Assembly: GCF_006351965.1 (NCBI RefSeq) | Contig: NZ_CP040932.1 | Coordinates: 2,356,001-2,420,000, forward strand | DNA from: Oceanicola sp. D3 | GTDB lineage: Bacteria; Pseudomonadota; Alphaproteobacteria; Rhodobacterales; Rhodobacteraceae | Direction: 5' to 3' | Length of the DNA stretch: 64,000 nt | In this document: in pieces, positions 8,284 through 16,439 of the stretch | Numbering within the stretch: the stretch's first letter is position 1 | Layout: every line of letters begins with the position of its first letter | The notes under the pieces: model-generated | The model's database searches: none | What the model was told of the DNA's origin: nothing | What the model saw: the letters and a program-made list of their open reading frames with translations, nothing else | Translations under genes and position numbers: made by a program

Positions 8284-8312
8284 TGGCGGGTCGTGACGGG
8301 CTCGAACCGCCG
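8284..8312 (-). repeat. Orphan 3' fragment of tRNA-Val
   Basis: Positions 8284-8312 repeat 28 of 29 bases of the 3' end of tRNA-Val(TAC) (8394-8422): CCA, acceptor strand, T-arm and up to the variable region. The rest of a tRNA is absent; the sequence upstream on the minus strand (8313 onward) does not fold into D or anticodon arms. Duplicated tRNA 3' ends typically mark integrase attachment sites, so this may be the scar of an excised or lost element. Confidence 0.7.
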
Positions 8313-8393
8313 CCCCAGTGTGCCGCAAAGCGGCATGCGTCGGTCGGCCCCTCTGCCGGGCACCCCAGTGGCGTCAGCGTGAAACAGAAAGAA

Positions 8394-8469
<76 letters not shown>

Positions 8470-8590
8470 ATTGCGCAGCGGATTACCCCGCCACGGCCCT
8501 GCCCCGCAAGCCCTAGATGAGCCCGGCCCCAAATTGGGCCCTGTGGCAGAGAAAAGCCCCGGGCATTCTTCACGCCCGAGGCCTCCAAAC

Positions 8591-8665
8591 TGGTGGGTGA
8601 TAAGAGATTTGAACTCCTGACATCTTCGATGTGAACGAAGCGCTCTACCACTGAGCTAATCACCC
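8591..8665 (-). tRNA. tRNA-Val(CAC)
   Basis: Cloverleaf on the minus strand: acceptor GGGTGAT/ATCACCC, anticodon stem CTTCG/CGAAG with loop TTCACAT (CAC), T-arm AGGAGTTCAAATCTCTTATC, encoded CCA. It is 75 nt long. It shares the anticodon stem with the neighbouring tRNA-Val(TAC) but has a different acceptor and T-arm, so it is a distinct isoacceptor rather than a copy. Confidence 0.96.
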
Positions 8666-8677
8666 GTGGGGGGCGAT

Positions 8678-9160
8678 TTAGCCGTTGTCGTCGCTCTCTG
8701 CAAGAGGCTTCTGGGCAGTTTTTCGGCGCAGCTTCAGCATCACCATCTCGCCGTTGGGCACGTCCTTGCGCTTGTGAATCATCAGCTTGCCCAGCTCCGG
8801 AAGCTGCAGGTTGGAGCCTTCCCCGATGATCCGGTTCACCTCTTGCAGCGTGGCCTCCACCACGGGCTTCACATCCTTGCGCTTCAGGCCCGTCGCCTCG
8901 ACGACCCGCGCAACCAGCTCCACCTTCTTCACGATCCCTTCGGCCACAACCGGCTCGGCGGGGGTAACAACGGTGATTTCCGGCTTCGGCGCGGGCTCCA
9001 CCAGTTTCACCGCGGGCGGCGTCGCCTTGACTGCGGTCTTGCTGGCCGCCGCGGTCGATTTGCTGGCGCTGCTGCTCTTGCTGCGGCTCCGGCTGGTCGA
9101 GGTGGATTTTCTGGTCGATGTGCTCTTGCTGCTTCCGGTGTTCTTGCGGGTTCCGGCCAT
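8678..9160 (-). CDS. HU-family DNA-binding protein with histone-H1-like N-terminal tail
   Basis: Residues 77-147 of 160 match the HU/IHF fold (KKVELVARVVEATGLKRKDVKPVVEATLQEVN, then LQLPELGKLMIHKR and a C-terminal basic strand), although the usual GRNP beta-arm tip is altered to KDVPNGE. Residues 1-48 are almost entirely Ser, Thr, Lys, Arg and Ala in SKST/SRSRS runs, resembling lysine-rich histone H1 tails, followed by a Pro/Glu/Val linker. It probably binds and compacts DNA non-specifically. The start ATG follows GAGAGGCGAAG. It lies immediately after the tRNA-Val cluster, with 12 bp between. Confidence 0.85.
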   Translation of the reverse strand: MAGTRKNTGSSKSTSTRKSTSTSRSRSKSSSASKSTAAASKTAVKATPPAVKLVEPAPKPEITVVTPAEPVVAEGIVKKVELVARVVEATGLKRKDVKPVVEATLQEVNRIIGEGSNLQLPELGKLMIHKRKDVPNGEMVMLKLRRKTAQKPLAESDDNG

Positions 9161-9270
9161 CTTCGCCTCTCTTTTTATGCTGCTGCTCTTGCGCCCAACC
9201 TAACAGGCTGTCGACGTCGTGCAATCGCCCTCTTGACCTCAACCATACTTGAGAGCGCAGATTGCCCCAC

Positions 9271-10671
9271 ATGAGCACGCAAACCCCCTCCCTCCTCGCC
9301 GCCGGCACCCGTGGCCCGGTGCTGGCCATCTCCGCCGGAATTGGCATGCACGCCTTCAACGACATGGCCATCACCGCCTCCATCCCCGTGGCGATGGAGG
9401 CGCTCTCCGCGCTGCCGATGCTGCCGCTGGTCTACGCGATGTTCTTCATCGGCGTGGTCGCAGGCGGCGTCACCTCGGCAGAGATCCGGGCCCGCCTCGG
9501 GGCGCGGGCCACAGCGCTCGGCGCGGCGGCCTGTTTTCTGGCCGGAACGGCGCTCACCGCCCTTGCCTGGAGCGGGCCGGCCTTCGTGCTTGGGCGGGCC
9601 TTGCAGGGGTTCTCCGATGGGGTGATCGCCGCGCTCTGCTATTCACTGATCCCCCAACTCTTCGCTGCTACCATCGTTGCTCGCGTCTTCGCGGTAGAGG
9701 CCACAGTCTGGGCGCTCGCGGCTGCGCTCGGCCCGCTGACGGGCGGCTATGCCACCGAGCACCTCGGCTGGCCCATCGCCATGCTCACCGGCCTGCCACT
9801 GGCGCTCACCTTTCTTGCGGCGGCGTCCCTGATCCTGCCGGGCCGGGCCGCCGATAGCTTCGTCATCAAGCGCCGCACACCCTTGCGCCCCGTCGCCCTC
9901 TGCCTTGCCGGGGCCGCCGTGCTGGCGCTCCCCTCTGCCCTGCCCGCCTCGCCCGCTGCCGCGCTTGGCCTGCCTGCTGGCCTCGCGCTCATCGCCGCCG
10001 CCCTCGTCATCGACCGTCGCCCGCGGCGCCGGGGCGGAACGCGCTTCTTCCCGTCCGAGGCCTTCACCCTCTCCCCCATCGGCGCAGGAACCTGGCTGGT
10101 GTTCCTGATGCCAGTGGCGCAAAGCGTCTCGTCGATCTTCACCGCCCTATGCGCCCGCGCCATCTTCGGCCTCTCCACCGTTCTGACAGGTTGGGTGGTT
10201 GTAACAATGGCGCTCAACTGGAGCCTCTGGGCCATGGTCGCAGGCCGCCTGCCCGCTCACCACCGCCAAGCCGCCCTGCGCTTCGCCCCGGCGCTGCAAG
10301 TGGCGGGCGCGGCCTGCGTTGGTGCGGGCTTCGTCACCGCCACCCTGCCGCTGGTCCTGCTCGGCCAATCGCTCTCGGGCGCCGCCTTCGGCTTTTCATG
10401 GGGCCCCGCCAACCAGCTCATCATGGAGGCCGCCCCCGAGGCCGAGCGCGCCCGCACCGCCTCTTTCATGCCCACGGTGCAAACCCTCGGCTACGCCACT
10501 GGCGCAGGTCTCTTCGGATGGATCGCGGCGGTGAGCGGCCTTGTCCCGGCGCTCGATAGCGGCTCAACCACCACGCCCCTCACCGCGCTCTGGGGCACCG
10601 CCGTGCTGCTGGCCCTCGCAGCGCTGCTGGCAGCCCGAAGGCTCTATGCCCGCAGCCCGCTGCCCGCCTAA
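9271..10671 (+). CDS. MFS transporter
   Basis: The 466-residue protein has 12-14 predicted membrane helices typical of the major facilitator superfamily (drug:H+ antiporter-like). The loop motif after helix 2 is GGVTSAEIRARLGARATALG and helix 4 carries LGRALQGFSDGVIAALCYSLIP, similar to the RFLQGxGxA motif of the DHA group. The substrate cannot be told from sequence. The ATG 9271 is preferred to a TTG three codons upstream. The 3' end overlaps that of the convergent ccmG by 4 nt. Confidence 0.9.
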   Translation: MSTQTPSLLAAGTRGPVLAISAGIGMHAFNDMAITASIPVAMEALSALPMLPLVYAMFFIGVVAGGVTSAEIRARLGARATALGAAACFLAGTALTALAWSGPAFVLGRALQGFSDGVIAALCYSLIPQLFAATIVARVFAVEATVWALAAALGPLTGGYATEHLGWPIAMLTGLPLALTFLAAASLILPGRAADSFVIKRRTPLRPVALCLAGAAVLALPSALPASPAAALGLPAGLALIAAALVIDRRPRRRGGTRFFPSEAFTLSPIGAGTWLVFLMPVAQSVSSIFTALCARAIFGLSTVLTGWVVVTMALNWSLWAMVAGRLPAHHRQAALRFAPALQVAGAACVGAGFVTATLPLVLLGQSLSGAAFGFSWGPANQLIMEAAPEAERARTASFMPTVQTLGYATGAGLFGWIAAVSGLVPALDSGSTTTPLTALWGTAVLLALAALLAARRLYARSPLPA

Positions 10672-11213
10672 TCGGCCAGAGTCACCTTTATCCCCGCCGC
10701 CGCCAGTGCCGGGCCGAGATCGCGCGCATAGGTCGAGCTTGTCACCGGCCCCGCCACCCGTGCGAGGATCTTGCCCTCCCCGTCGATCAAAAAGGTCTCC
10801 GGCACGCCATAGGCGCCCCAGGCAAAGCCGCTGCGCCCCTCAACATCCGCACCAATGGCGGCATAGGGGTTGCCCAGCTCGGCCAGAAAATCCGCCGCCT
10901 TTTCCGGGTCATCCTTGAAGTTGATCCCATAAATCGGCACGCCCGCCTCGGCGAGTTTTACAAGGTTCGGGTGCTCCACCCGGCACGGCGCGCACCAGCT
11001 GGCCCAAAAGTTCACCAGCTTCACCCCCTCGCTCTCAAGCATCTCGCGGGTAAAAACCGGCTCGCCGGCCAAGGGCTCCAGCTTCAGCTCCGGCGCGGTG
11101 CGGCCAATAAAGGTCGAGGGCAGCTCATTCTGCCCCTCGCGCCCGTTGCCCCACCAAAAAGCCAGCCCGATCAGAAGGATCACCCCGAAGGGCACAAAAT
11201 AAAGCGGTTTCAT
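10668..11213 (-). CDS. ccmG: Cytochrome c maturation thioredoxin (DsbE/CcmG)
   Basis: The 181-residue protein has one N-terminal membrane anchor (residues 5-22) and a periplasmic thioredoxin domain with the redox motif WCAPC (Cys74, Cys77) and the cis-Pro loop GVPETFLID. In system I cytochrome c biogenesis it keeps the apocytochrome CxxCH thiols or CcmH reduced before haem attachment. Its ATG overlaps the ccmD stop in ATGA. It is the last gene of a ccmA-B-C-D-G series; ccmE, F, H and I are not in this window. Confidence 0.96.
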   Translation of the reverse strand: MKPLYFVPFGVILLIGLAFWWGNGREGQNELPSTFIGRTAPELKLEPLAGEPVFTREMLESEGVKLVNFWASWCAPCRVEHPNLVKLAEAGVPIYGINFKDDPEKAADFLAELGNPYAAIGADVEGRSGFAWGAYGVPETFLIDGEGKILARVAGPVTSSTYARDLGPALAAAGIKVTLAD

Positions 11214-11356
11214 TTCCGGCTCTCTTCCATCTGCCGCAGCCGCGCACGCACCTTCGCCCCACGCCTGATGGTAACAACGAGCAACCCCACCAAAATGGCG
11301 ATCGAGCCAGCATAGGCGATCAACACCTCAGCCGCATATTTTCCCAACTCAGGCAT
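11210..11356 (-). CDS. ccmD: Haem exporter protein D
   Basis: This 48-residue protein has one membrane helix (about 13-32, AYAGSIAILVGLLVVTIRRG) followed by a basic helix (KVRARLRQMEESRK), the standard layout of CcmD. CcmD helps release holo-CcmE from the CcmABC complex. It overlaps ccmC by 8 nt upstream and ccmG by ATGA downstream, which supports both its reality and translational coupling. Confidence 0.93.
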   Translation of the reverse strand: MPELGKYAAEVLIAYAGSIAILVGLLVVTIRRGAKVRARLRQMEESRK

Positions 11357-12104
11357 CTGCCATCCGCGCCCGCGCCTCCAGCGCCTTGATCCGCCGGGCG
11401 CGAATTTCGGTGCGCGTGCCCATCAGCACCAGCGCCAGAAACAGCAGGAAAAATCCCGCCATCGAAACGAAGAGCGGCAGCGCATAGACGTTGCTCACCT
11501 TCTCCTCCGTGTCGCTGCCCGTCACCGCGCCCGCCCGCAGCACCGAAGCACCCTGATGCAGGCCCTGATTCCAGAAGTTCACCGCATAGCGGCTCAGGAT
11601 CGCAAAGACAGAGCCAACAAGGCAAAGCACCGAGGTGAGGTCGGCCGCCGTGTCCGGGTCGTCGATTGCCGCCCAAAGCGCCATGTAACCGAGATAGAAC
11701 AGGAACAGGATCAAAAAGGACGTCAGCCGCGGATCCCACGCCCACCATGTCCCCCACATCGGCTGGCCCCAAACGGCACCTGTGAACAGCGCAATCAACG
11801 TCATCGCCACGCCCACCGGGGCCGCCGCCTTCGCCGCCAGCGCGCTCACATGATGGCGGCGGACGACCCAGATCAGCGAGGCCACCAGCATCATCGCCCA
11901 TGCGTTGATCGCCATCATCGCGGCAGGCACATGGATGAAGATGATCTTCACCGTCGCGCCCTGCTTGTAGTCCTCCGGCGTCGCAAAGAACCCCCAGCCA
12001 AGCCCAACCAGCGTGACCACAGCAGCCAACACGGCGCAGGCGGGCAGAATCCGCCCGCTCGTCGCCATGAATTTCACCGGATTTGCATATTCCCAAATCG
12101 ACAT
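11349..12104 (-). CDS. ccmC: Haem exporter permease CcmC
   Basis: The 251-residue protein has six membrane helices and the haem-handling tryptophan-rich motif WGTWWAWDPRLT in a periplasmic loop, flanked by conserved His residues (FIHVPAA and SRYAVNFWNQGLHQG). CcmC loads haem onto CcmE in the periplasm. The ATG at 12104 (MSIWEYANP) is chosen because homologues start there and an AGGGTG site precedes it; a start 12 codons upstream is possible. It overlaps ccmD by 8 nt. Confidence 0.96.
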   Translation of the reverse strand: MSIWEYANPVKFMATSGRILPACAVLAAVVTLVGLGWGFFATPEDYKQGATVKIIFIHVPAAMMAINAWAMMLVASLIWVVRRHHVSALAAKAAAPVGVAMTLIALFTGAVWGQPMWGTWWAWDPRLTSFLILFLFYLGYMALWAAIDDPDTAADLTSVLCLVGSVFAILSRYAVNFWNQGLHQGASVLRAGAVTGSDTEEKVSNVYALPLFVSMAGFFLLFLALVLMGTRTEIRARRIKALEARARMADA

Positions 12105-12160
12105 GCCGCGCACCCTAGGCTCCGCCTTGGTCAGGCTCAATACACATACCCCGGAGCCCC

Positions 12161-12817
12161 TCAGCGCAGGTTGATACGTATTGCCGCAGCCGCCGCAAAA
12201 GGCAGCAGCGCCACCGCGCCCGCCGTCAGCCCGCCCAGCAACGCCAGCGGCGTGCCCACGGCCAGCCCGTCAACGCCCCGCCGCGCCACCTCGGCGCCAA
12301 AGATCAGCACCGGCACGTAAAGCGGCAGCACGATCAGGCTCAACAGCAAACCGCCCCGCTTCAGCCCCACGGTCAGTGCCGCACCAAAGCAGCCGATGAC
12401 AGAAAGCGCAGGCGTGCCCACCGCCAGCGAGATCGTCAGCCACAAAAATCCCGGCCCCGGCAGGTGCAACAGAACCCCCAGCACCGGCGCGGCCAGCACC
12501 AGTGGCAGCCCCGTGGTCAGCCAATGCGCCAGCGCCTTTACCGACACCGCACCTTCCATCGGCACCGGCGCAGTCGCCAGCAGTTCCAGCGAGCCATCCT
12601 CGTAATCCAGCGCAAAGATCCGGTCGAGCGAGAGCAAACAGGCCAGCAAAGCCCCCAACCACAACACCCCGGCCGCGATCTCCCCCAGCACTTCGGGCTG
12701 AGGGCCTACGGCAAAGGGCACCAGCGTGACGACGATCAGGAAGAAGGCCAAGGCCAGCCCAAAGCCGCCCCCGGCCCGCACCGCCAGCCGCAAATCCCGG
12801 ATCAGCAAGGCCTTCAC
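12161..12817 (-). CDS. ccmB: Haem exporter permease CcmB
   Basis: The 218-residue protein has six predicted membrane helices and the CcmB signatures LDRIFALDYEDGSLELLATAPVP and LPLYVPVLIFGAE. It is the membrane partner of the CcmA ATPase in the complex that remodels CcmE-haem. It starts with GTG (12815-12817) after GGAG. A copy of the AGCAAGAAAATG repeat sits 10 bp upstream, in the unusually long gap (115 bp) to ccmA. Confidence 0.94.
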   Translation of the reverse strand: MKALLIRDLRLAVRAGGGFGLALAFFLIVVTLVPFAVGPQPEVLGEIAAGVLWLGALLACLLSLDRIFALDYEDGSLELLATAPVPMEGAVSVKALAHWLTTGLPLVLAAPVLGVLLHLPGPGFLWLTISLAVGTPALSVIGCFGAALTVGLKRGGLLLSLIVLPLYVPVLIFGAEVARRGVDGLAVGTPLALLGGLTAGAVALLPFAAAAAIRINLR

Positions 12818-12826
12818 CGCCCCGCT

Positions 12827-12849
12827 CCATTTTCTTGCTGAAAATACTC
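12827..12849 (-). repeat. AGCAAGAAAATG core element, copy 2 (no hairpin)
   Basis: On the minus strand GAGTATTTTCAGCAAGAAAA is followed by TGG. It is the core of the element seen with a hairpin at 5257, 27308 and 33054. Here it lies inside an operon, between ccmA and ccmB, and ends just before the ccmB ribosome binding site. Confidence 0.8.
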
Positions 12850-12932
12850 AATCCCGCGTCCGGCCCCGTCCACTACGGCTGCGGCGCGCGCCCCCGCGAA
12901 GACGCCTCGAAGGGCGGATGAGCCCGCCCCGC

Positions 12933-13547
12933 TCACAGGAACGCCTCGTCAAACCCGCCCGGCGCGGCCCGCTCCACAGCCTTGAACGCGCCCAGCTCCA
13001 ACACCCGCGCCTCCTCCAGCCCCAGCGAAATATGCGTCGCAATCACCGCCGCGCCGCCCGCTGCGACATGGTCTCGCACCACGCCCGCGAACAGCTCAAC
13101 AGAGGCCGTATCGAGCGAAACCGTCGGCTCGTCCAGCAGCCACAGGCTGCGCCCGGTCACCAAGAGCCGCGCCAGCCCCAGCCGCCGCTTCTGCCCGGCA
13201 CTCAGGCTCCCGGCCATCCGCTCCGCAAGGCCCGCAAGGTTCATCCGTTCCAGCGCATCGCTCAGCCCCTGCCCGTGCAACTCCGCCCAGAAGCTCAGGT
13301 TCTCGCGCACGCTCAGCGTTGCCTTCAGCCCGTCCGCATGGGCGGCATAACCCGCGCCCTCACTCTCCACCCGGCCCTCCAGCGGCTCCGCCAGCCCGGC
13401 CAGCACCCGCAGCAGGCTCGTCTTGCCCACCCCGTTCGGCCCGCGCAGCACCAGCACCTCGCCGGGTGACACTTCAAACGTCAGCCCCTCCAGCACCGGC
13501 ACCCCGCCGCGTGACACGGCCAAGCCCTCTGTGGCCAATAGGCTCAA
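12933..13547 (-). CDS. ccmA: Haem exporter ATP-binding protein CcmA
   Basis: This 204-residue ABC ATPase has Walker A GPNGVGKTS (36-44), signature LSAGQKRRLGLARLL (about 125-139), Walker B LWLLDEPTVSLD and switch His in IATHI. It powers the CcmAB(C) complex that releases haem-loaded CcmE. Its start overlaps the end of the Mth938-like gene by 4 nt, so the ccm genes are probably co-transcribed with that gene, and perhaps with the permease and sec genes further upstream. Confidence 0.96.
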   Translation of the reverse strand: MSLLATEGLAVSRGGVPVLEGLTFEVSPGEVLVLRGPNGVGKTSLLRVLAGLAEPLEGRVESEGAGYAAHADGLKATLSVRENLSFWAELHGQGLSDALERMNLAGLAERMAGSLSAGQKRRLGLARLLVTGRSLWLLDEPTVSLDTASVELFAGVVRDHVAAGGAAVIATHISLGLEEARVLELGAFKAVERAAPGGFDEAFL

Positions 13548-13906
13548 ACGCCACCCACCGGAATCAGCGCCGCCGCCACCCGGCGGCCTTCGCTCAGCAG
13601 CACGTTGTAGCTGCGTGCCGCCGTGGGCGAGGCCATCACATCCAGCCCCTGCCCAGTCAGTTCCACCGCCTCGCGCAGCGCGCGCGGCACCGGGGCAATC
13701 TCGCTACCCATGCCCAGAAACAGCACATCGACCTTGCCAGCCATCTCCACCAGCGCCGCCGCATCGTCCAGCCCGGCCCAGTCGTGCAACCCGCCCGGGC
13801 CAATCAGTACCGGCCCCTGCACCACCTGCCCGCCAACACGCCAAAATCCGGGCCCGTAGCCCTCCACCGGCATCTCGCCTCTGAACTCAACCTCATGTAT
13901 CCGCAT
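13544..13906 (-). CDS. Mth938-like domain protein (DUF498/NDUFAF3 family)
   Basis: The 120-residue single-domain protein has the family pattern GYGPGFWRVGG, GPVLIGPGG, DVLFLGMGSEIAPVP and MASPTAARSYNVLLSEGRRVAAALIPV. Homologues include NDUFAF3, a mitochondrial complex I assembly factor; the bacterial function is not settled. In related bacteria this gene usually travels between secDF and ccmA, as here, but in this window two permease genes intervene on the sec side. It overlaps ccmA by 4 nt. Confidence 0.9.
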   Translation of the reverse strand: MRIHEVEFRGEMPVEGYGPGFWRVGGQVVQGPVLIGPGGLHDWAGLDDAAALVEMAGKVDVLFLGMGSEIAPVPRALREAVELTGQGLDVMASPTAARSYNVLLSEGRRVAAALIPVGGV

Positions 13907-13912
13907 GTGCCC

Positions 13913-14668
13913 TTAATCTCCAAAGATCGGCAGCCCCGCAAGGGCAGAGGCGATGAAGACGGCAAAGGCCACCGCGCGATAAAGCCGCGCCTTCTCCGGA
14001 TCAAACAGCGCCTGCCCCGCAAGATTGCCCGCCACGTAGGCCGGGATCAGCAATATCCCAAGCGCAAGCCCGCCGCCCTCCAGCACGCCCCGAATGGCAA
14101 AGACCACCCCCAGCATCGCCACGAAAAGCAGCATGAACAGCAGCGTCGTCGCCCGCACCCGCTCGGGCCGGTATTGCCCGCCCAGATAGGCCAGCACCAC
14201 CGGCGGCCCCGGCATGCCAACGAAGCCACCCAAAAAGCCCGAGGCCGCGCCAACGCCCGCCAAGCCCTTCGGGCCAAGCTCAATATGGTGCCGCCAGCCC
14301 GAAATGAGCAGCGCCACCAGCGCCAGCGACAGGCCCGAAACGCCCCAGCGAAATACCGCAGGGTCCGAGGCCGTCAGCGCAAAGGTGCCCAAGGGCAGCG
14401 TCACCACGCAGCCCAGCAGCATCCACCCCAAGTCACGCCCCCGCACATCGCGGATCGCCCGGGGCAACACCGGGGCGGAGCCCGCCACATCCACCGAGAT
14501 AACAGCCGCCAGCACCCAGAGCGGCGGCAGAAAGAGCGAGGCCAGCGGAATGAAGACCATGCCCGTGCCAAACCCTGCAAAGCCGCGCACCAGCCCGGCC
14601 AGCCCGATGATCGCCATCAGCCACCAGAAGCCCTCCGTGGCCCAGGCCTGCTGAAACGCCTCAACCAT
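13913..14668 (-). CDS. TSUP-family permease (TauE/SafE), downstream paralogue
   Basis: The protein is about 251 residues with 7-8 membrane helices in two repeats, each opening with the family motif G-F-x-G-F-G (LVRGFAGFGTGMVFIPL and GAASGFLGGFVGMPGPPVVL). TSUP proteins export sulfite, sulfoacetate or related anions; the substrate here is unknown. The ATG at 14668 is used; a TTG ten codons upstream (14698) lies nearer a GGAGGTGG sequence and cannot be excluded. It is a tandem paralogue of the next gene upstream. Confidence 0.88.
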   Translation of the reverse strand: MVEAFQQAWATEGFWWLMAIIGLAGLVRGFAGFGTGMVFIPLASLFLPPLWVLAAVISVDVAGSAPVLPRAIRDVRGRDLGWMLLGCVVTLPLGTFALTASDPAVFRWGVSGLSLALVALLISGWRHHIELGPKGLAGVGAASGFLGGFVGMPGPPVVLAYLGGQYRPERVRATTLLFMLLFVAMLGVVFAIRGVLEGGGLALGILLIPAYVAGNLAGQALFDPEKARLYRAVAFAVFIASALAGLPIFGD

Positions 14669-14721
14669 GCGCAGCGTGGGTAAATCCCACCACCCCAAAT
14701 GCCATCACAACGCCACCTCCC

Positions 14722-15471
14722 TCACCACAGCGGCAGGCTCATCGCCACCGCAAGTCCAATCAGCCCATAGGCCACCCGCCGATAGAGCCGCTCCATCTCG
14801 GGCCGAAACAGCGCCTGCCCGCACAACGCGCCCAGTGCATATACCGGCACCACCAGCAGCGCGAGCCACAGCGCCTCCACCCGGATCAGCCCCTGCAACC
14901 AAAGCATCGGCAGCAGCAACATCGAGAGCAGCGTCAGGAAAGAGATCGTCGAGGCCCGCACCTCCACCGCGCTGCCCTGCCCGGAGAGCTTGAACAAGAT
15001 CATCACCGGCCCGGTCAGCCCCGTCGCGCCGCCAAGCGCCCCCGAGGCCGCGCCCACGCCGATCAACGCGCGCGGCGTGTCCGATGTCTTGCGCCGCCAG
15101 CCTGCAACAAGCGCGCAAAGCGTCAGCGCCGCCACCGCGCAAATGCCCCAGCGCATCACCTCCGGGTCCGCCACCTTCAGCAGCCACACGCCGAGCGGCA
15201 GGCCAATCAGCGATGCAACCAGCAGCAGCCCGGTGTCCCGCGTGTCGGCCAGCTTCAGCGCGCGCGGCAAAACCGTCACCACGCTCGCGAGCCCCATGCA
15301 GGCCTCCAGCGTCACCGCCTCTACCGGGCCAACCCGTGCGGCGGCCACCGGCATGAAGATCAGCGCCGCGCCAAAGCCCGCAAAGCCATAGGCCAGCCCC
15401 GCCGCGCCCGCTGCCGCCAGCACCCAGACAATCCCAGGCACCGCCAAAGCAGCGGCAAGCGCCTCAGGCAT
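14722..15471 (-). CDS. TSUP-family permease (TauE/SafE), upstream paralogue
   Basis: This 249-residue permease has the same two-repeat plan: LAYGFAGFGAALIFMPVAAARVGP and ASGALGGATGLTGPVMILF. Both paralogues share the RWGI/RWGVSG..L helix and the C-terminal FxPExxRLYR box (ALFRPEMERLYRRVAYG here, ALFDPEKARLYRAVAFA in the neighbour). This points to duplication followed by divergence. Its start overlaps the end of secF by 8 nt, so it is probably co-expressed with the Sec genes by position rather than by function. Confidence 0.88.
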   Translation of the reverse strand: MPEALAAALAVPGIVWVLAAAGAAGLAYGFAGFGAALIFMPVAAARVGPVEAVTLEACMGLASVVTVLPRALKLADTRDTGLLLVASLIGLPLGVWLLKVADPEVMRWGICAVAALTLCALVAGWRRKTSDTPRALIGVGAASGALGGATGLTGPVMILFKLSGQGSAVEVRASTISFLTLLSMLLLPMLWLQGLIRVEALWLALLVVPVYALGALCGQALFRPEMERLYRRVAYGLIGLAVAMSLPLW

Positions 15472-16435
15472 CCGATGTAGAAAACTGCGTGCCCCCCGGC
15501 CCGTCGCTCGGCTTGCTCCAATCGCGCTTGGTGCCCAGCATCAGCACCACGTTCTTGGCCACGTAGACCGAAGAATAGGTGCCCACGACCACGCCCCAAG
15601 TGATGGCAAAAACAAAGCCCCGGATCACGTCCCCGCCCAGCACCAGCAGCGCAATCAGCGCAATCAGCGTGGTGCCAGAGGTCATCACCGTCCGGCTCAG
15701 GGTCTCGTTGACGGATAGGTTCATCACGTCCTGCAAGGCCATCTTCTTGTACTTAATCAGGTTCTCCCGAACCCGGTCGAAGATCACCACAGTGTCGTTG
15801 ATCGAATAGCCAACAATCGTCAGCAGCGCCGCAATCGTGGCCAGATCAAACCGGATCTGCAGCACCGCAAAGAGGCCAATGGTCAGCAGCACGTCATGGA
15901 ACAGCGCAACCACCGCGCCAAGGCTGAACTGCCACTCGAACCGCAGCCAGATATACACCATGATCGCCCCAAGCGCGGCCAGCACCGCCAGCACCGCACT
16001 CTGCACCAACTCGCCACTCACCTTGGGGCCAACGCTCTCCACCGAGGTAAACCGAATGCTCTCGTCCAGCCCCTTCAGCGCCGCCTCGACATTGGCCACC
16101 ATCTCATTGCCCGCGCTCTCTTCGCCCTCTTGGGCCTGAATGCGCAGCATGGCCACGTGCTGATCGGCGTCGAACGTCGGGTCAAACACCTCGCTGATCG
16201 CCACATCACCCAGCTCCAGCGGGGCCAGCGCATCGCGGTAGGCGGCCACATCCACCTCCTGCGTGCTCTCGGTGCGGATCGTGGTGCCGCCCCGGAAGTC
16301 GATGCCAAAGTTCAGCCCCATGGCAAACCACGCCACCAGCGAAAGCACCATCAGCACCATCGAGGCCCCAAAGGTGACCTTCCGGGCGCGGAAGAAGTTG
16401 ATGTTGGTTTCCTGCGGTACAAGTCTCAAGCGCAT
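15464..16435 (-). CDS. secF: Protein translocase subunit SecF
   Basis: The 323-residue membrane protein has six membrane helices and the SecF motifs FGIDFRGGT (first periplasmic domain), SVGPKVSGEL, and the transmembrane proton-path region VGYSINDTVVIFDRVREN. SecF with SecD uses the proton gradient to pull preproteins through SecYEG. The ATG at 16435 follows GAGGTGTGAACCG and sits just after the secD stop; an upstream in-frame start would overlap secD. Confidence 0.97.
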   Translation of the reverse strand: MRLRLVPQETNINFFRARKVTFGASMVLMVLSLVAWFAMGLNFGIDFRGGTTIRTESTQEVDVAAYRDALAPLELGDVAISEVFDPTFDADQHVAMLRIQAQEGEESAGNEMVANVEAALKGLDESIRFTSVESVGPKVSGELVQSAVLAVLAALGAIMVYIWLRFEWQFSLGAVVALFHDVLLTIGLFAVLQIRFDLATIAALLTIVGYSINDTVVIFDRVRENLIKYKKMALQDVMNLSVNETLSRTVMTSGTTLIALIALLVLGGDVIRGFVFAITWGVVVGTYSSVYVAKNVVLMLGTKRDWSKPSDGPGGTQFSTSDA

Positions 16436-16439
16436 CGGT

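Noticed and set aside
8284-8312. A third tRNA-Val gene
   Set aside because: Only the 3' end matches; no D arm or anticodon arm can be formed upstream.
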